Both the position numbers and the translations under genes were made by a program. Under the pieces are notes generated by a model, which saw only the letters and a program-made list of their open reading frames with translations, did no database searches and was not told the origin of the DNA. DNA of 64,000 nt from Croceicoccus marinus (GTDB lineage Bacteria; Pseudomonadota; Alphaproteobacteria; Sphingomonadales; Sphingomonadaceae), in contig NZ_CP019604.1 in NCBI RefSeq assembly GCF_001661675.2, positions 186,001 through 250,000 of the forward strand, in the 5' to 3' direction. Positions 63,325 through 64,000 of this stretch are shown here, one piece after another (position 1 is the stretch's first letter; every line of letters begins with the position of its first letter).

Positions 63325-64000
63325 CTACGCGCCGACGTCATTCTCCTGGGTCACCAAATGGACCGTCCGCGTCGGGTAGGCGATAGCGAGACCGGCTGCC
63401 TTCAACCTCTCGAAAATGGCCAGCAGCAGTTCCTGCCGGATCAGTCGGCTTTCCGCGTAATCGGCAACCATGATGTAGGACCAGATCTCGATATCCAGCG
63501 AGCTCTCGCCGAAATGAGCAAATCGAGCACGGAGGCCATCCTTTTCAATCAGGTGGTGATCGCGCAGGATCTGCTCGATAATCTCCACGGCCCGGCGCAG
63601 CTGGCCTGCGGAGATACCGTATTCGACGCCGATCGTGGGATTGAAGAGAAAGCGGTCGCGCTTGGCGAAGTTTTCGATCTCGCGGGAGGAAAAATCACCG
63701 TTCGGGATGGTGACGAGCGTGCGTTCATTCGTGCGAATCCTCGTCGAGCGCATACCGATATCCTCTACGGTGCCGACAATATCTCCCGCGCGGCAGAAGT
63801 CTCCGACCTGAACAGGGCGGTCTGCGATGACGTTCAGGCTGCCGATCAAATTCTCCACGGCCTTCTGTGCGCCTAACGCCAAGGCGATGCCGCCAATGCC
63901 CAATGCGGCAATGCCCGTGGTCACATCGACCCCCAGCGTGTCGAGGACCGCTACCGTCGCCAATAGGAAGAGCACTATCTTTGCCGTACGCCGCAACAGG
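63325..64000 (-). CDS. Small-conductance mechanosensitive channel MscS family, N-terminus beyond window
   Basis: At least 225 residues. Conserved pore helix TM3 (GIAALGIGGIALALGAQKAVENLIGS) and the beta domain VQVGDFCRAGDIVGTVEDIGMRSTRIRT, then the C-terminal alpha/beta cytoplasmic vestibule. The frame stays open through the right edge, so earlier membrane helices lie outside. Convergent with the PLD gene. Protects against hypo-osmotic shock. Confidence 0.92.
   Translation of the reverse strand, partial: LLRRTAKIVLFLLATVAVLDTLGVDVTTGIAALGIGGIALALGAQKAVENLIGSLNVIADRPVQVGDFCRAGDIVGTVEDIGMRSTRIRTNERTLVTIPNGDFSSREIENFAKRDRFLFNPTIGVEYGISAGQLRRAVEIIEQILRDHHLIEKDGLRARFAHFGESSLDIEIWSYIMVADYAESRLIRQELLLAIFERLKAAGLAIAYPTRTVHLVTQENDVGA

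Noticed and set aside
1..64000. CRISPR array or tRNA/rRNA genes
   Set aside because: No regularly spaced direct repeats and no cloverleaf-type or rRNA sequence noticed. The ACGTG clusters are irregularly spaced and not CRISPR.

Overview
The window looks like alphaproteobacterial DNA of the Sphingomonadales type (Sphingomonas, Sphingobium, Novosphingobium or a relative). The base composition is GC-rich. The left end carries a TonB-receptor, halogenase-like protein and glucosidase sugar locus typical of sphingomonads and Caulobacter. MucR, NsrR, NodT-type and ArdC/ParB-type genes fit the same group. Assignment is from gene content only. No rRNA, tRNA or CRISPR array was seen.

Layout. (1) 1-9.6 kb: an alpha-glucan utilisation locus on the minus strand: GH13 amylase (cut by the window edge), flavin-dependent halogenase-like protein, TonB-dependent receptor, GH31 alpha-glucosidase and a LacI regulator. 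Two near-identical GTAATCG(A/T)TTAC operators precede the receptor and the glucosidase. (2) 10.4-22.1 kb: a defence-like island with an AAA/TOPRIM (OLD-like) ATPase and a type I restriction-modification operon read hsdM > fic > hsdS > orf134 > hsdR. hsdS is split by an IS5-family element with a TAA target duplication. An orphan HigA-like antitoxin lies upstream. (3) 22.8-30.2 kb: small accessory modules: an RHH protein with operator-like repeats, NsrR/globin/DUF1971 (nitric oxide), an integrase with a nuclease-like partner, ohr/ohrR/gst (peroxide), a STAS-like protein and a zinc alcohol dehydrogenase. (4) 30.5-37.8 kb: a graveyard of insertion sequences (IS3, two IS5-type, IS6 remnant, IS110/IS1111-like) that broke vsr, an acyltransferase and each other, plus an FrhB-like iron-sulfur protein and a HigBA toxin-antitoxin pair with two operators. 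(5) 38.2-52.2 kb: plasmid/ICE-type DNA: a long-tailed MucR-like protein, a 4.9-kb Tn3-family transposon carrying a glycerophosphotransferase-like passenger and a tnpA with an in-frame amber codon, then a ParB-like protein, ArdC antirestriction protein, several unknown proteins and a lipoprotein nuclease. Five clusters of an ACGTG-based repeat run through this module. (6) 53-64 kb: a type II NADH dehydrogenase divergent from an RND efflux operon (MFP-RND-OMF-patatin), then a phospholipase D-like protein and an MscS channel cut by the window edge.

How it works together. The left end takes up malto-oligosaccharides through the outer membrane and hydrolyses them under LacI control. The middle is a mosaic of genome defence (restriction, OLD-like ATPase, toxin-antitoxin), anti-defence (ArdC) and stress detoxification genes assembled by mobile elements. 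The right end is an envelope and efflux operon. The strongest candidate for something undescribed is the ACGTG repeat family spread at about 1-kb intervals through the ParB/ArdC module. Next are the transposon with its glycerophosphotransferase-like passenger and the Fic-containing type I restriction operon.
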